Shown here piece after piece: positions 11,843 to 12,420 of a stretch of 12,420 bases of DNA. The stretch is from Actinomycetes bacterium (GTDB taxonomy: Bacteria > Actinomycetota > Coriobacteriia > WRKU01 > WQUG01): assembly GCA_031268615.1 (NCBI GenBank), contig JAIRWZ010000109.1, positions 1 through 12,420 on the forward strand, written 5' to 3'. Position 1 is the first letter of the stretch. The number at the start of each line of letters is the position of its first letter. Below the pieces are notes generated by a model, which was not told the DNA's origin, searched no databases, and saw only the letters and a program-made list of their open reading frames with translations. The translations under genes were made by a program, and so were the position numbers.

Positions 11843-12406
11843 TCAGAATTGAACCTGCGGGGCTTCGGTCTGCGCCTCGTCGATTTCAAACCCCGGTCGC
11901 GCCACAAACCCGAACATTCCCGCCACCAGATTACCCGGAAAGACCTGCAGGGCCGTGTTGTAGGTCATGACAATGTCATTGTAGAACTGACGCGAGAAGC
12001 TAATTTTGTTTTCGGTCTCTGTCAGTTCATTTTGCAGCGAGAGAAAGTTCTGATTTGCCTTGAGGTCAGGATAGGCTTCGGCCACCGCGAAGAGCTGGCG
12101 AAGCGCTCCGGTCAGCATATTTTCAGCCGCGGCCTGAGCTTCAACGCCACCAGAGACGGCCACTGACGCGGCGTTGCGCGCAGAAATAACGCCTTCCAAA
12201 GTTTTGGATTCATGCTCGGCATAGCCTTTTACGGTGGCAACCAGATTGGGAATCAAGTCCCAGCGTCGTTTCAACTGGACGCTGACCTGATCCCAGGCAT
12301 TAGCGACCCGGTTACGCAGGGTTACGAAACGGTTGTAGGTCACGACCAGCCAGAGACCGATGATGACAATGAGTACCAGAACAACTAACAGTAGGGGAAG
12401 CAGCAT
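11843..12406 (-). CDS. lemA: LemA family protein
   Basis: A 187-residue LemA family protein with one N-terminal membrane helix (about 2-23). It then has the family core: YNRFVTLRNRVANAWDQVSVQLKRR.DLIPNLV..VKGYAEHE (24-67), an Ala-rich coiled helical stretch, LFAVAEAYPDLKAN (105-118), FLSLQNELTETENKISFSRQFYND and YNTALQVFPGNLVAG near the C-terminus. LemA proteins are membrane-tethered helical-bundle proteins of uncertain biochemical role, often next to TPM-domain or protease genes; none of these is in view, though the upstream side is cut by the window end. GAGGA lies 9 nt before the ATG. Confidence 0.95.
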   Translation of the reverse strand: MLLPLLLVVLVLIVIIGLWLVVTYNRFVTLRNRVANAWDQVSVQLKRRWDLIPNLVATVKGYAEHESKTLEGVISARNAASVAVSGGVEAQAAAENMLTGALRQLFAVAEAYPDLKANQNFLSLQNELTETENKISFSRQFYNDIVMTYNTALQVFPGNLVAGMFGFVARPGFEIDEAQTEAPQVQF

Positions 12407-12420
12407 TAGTACAGATCCTC

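Overview
The window is about 12.4 kb of moderately GC-rich bacterial chromosome with dense, mostly minus-strand gene packing. The gene set suggests a Gram-positive bacterium, most likely an actinomycete-phylum member. It includes a bifunctional class A penicillin-binding protein ending in a PASTA domain and a low-complexity tail, several GTG starts, and a promoter lying almost on top of a leader ORF. The lineage (for example Coriobacteriia) is an inference and not proven by anything in the window.

Layout from left to right: (1) 1-3120, minus strand, a peptide-utilisation operon read right to left: a proline-iminopeptidase-type alpha/beta hydrolase, two DppB/DppC-type permeases with an ATGA overlap, and the start of an Opp/Dpp-type ATPase cut by the window edge. 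The region upstream of this operon (3121-3290) holds a compact set of nested direct repeats. (2) 3291-5468, minus strand, the PASTA-tailed penicillin-binding protein. (3) 5626-7938, plus strand and the only gene on this strand, a U32 peptidase-family protein of the RlhA (DUF3656-containing) type. Its coding sequence has been invaded twice by the same 31-bp hairpin element, each time preceded by three 21-bp partial copies, in the same reading frame. (4) 7939-8037, a convergent gene junction with two strong hairpins. One of them encodes the last six codons and the stop codon of argH, and a decayed copy of its core lies nearby. (5) 8017-10652, minus strand, argG and argH overlapping by 13 bp, behind a leader of about 240 nt. 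The leader begins with a possible Arg- and Thr-rich leader peptide, so attenuation by arginine supply is plausible. (6) 10970-12406, minus strand, lgt (prolipoprotein diacylglyceryl transferase) and lemA.

Functionally the window joins peptide import and hydrolysis, cell-wall synthesis, RNA hydroxylation (by family resemblance), the last two steps of arginine synthesis, and lipoprotein maturation. All the main genes belong to known families. The unusual content lies between and inside the genes: the in-frame palindromic repeat arrays in the U32 gene, the candidate arginine leader peptide, and the hairpin built into the argH 3' end.
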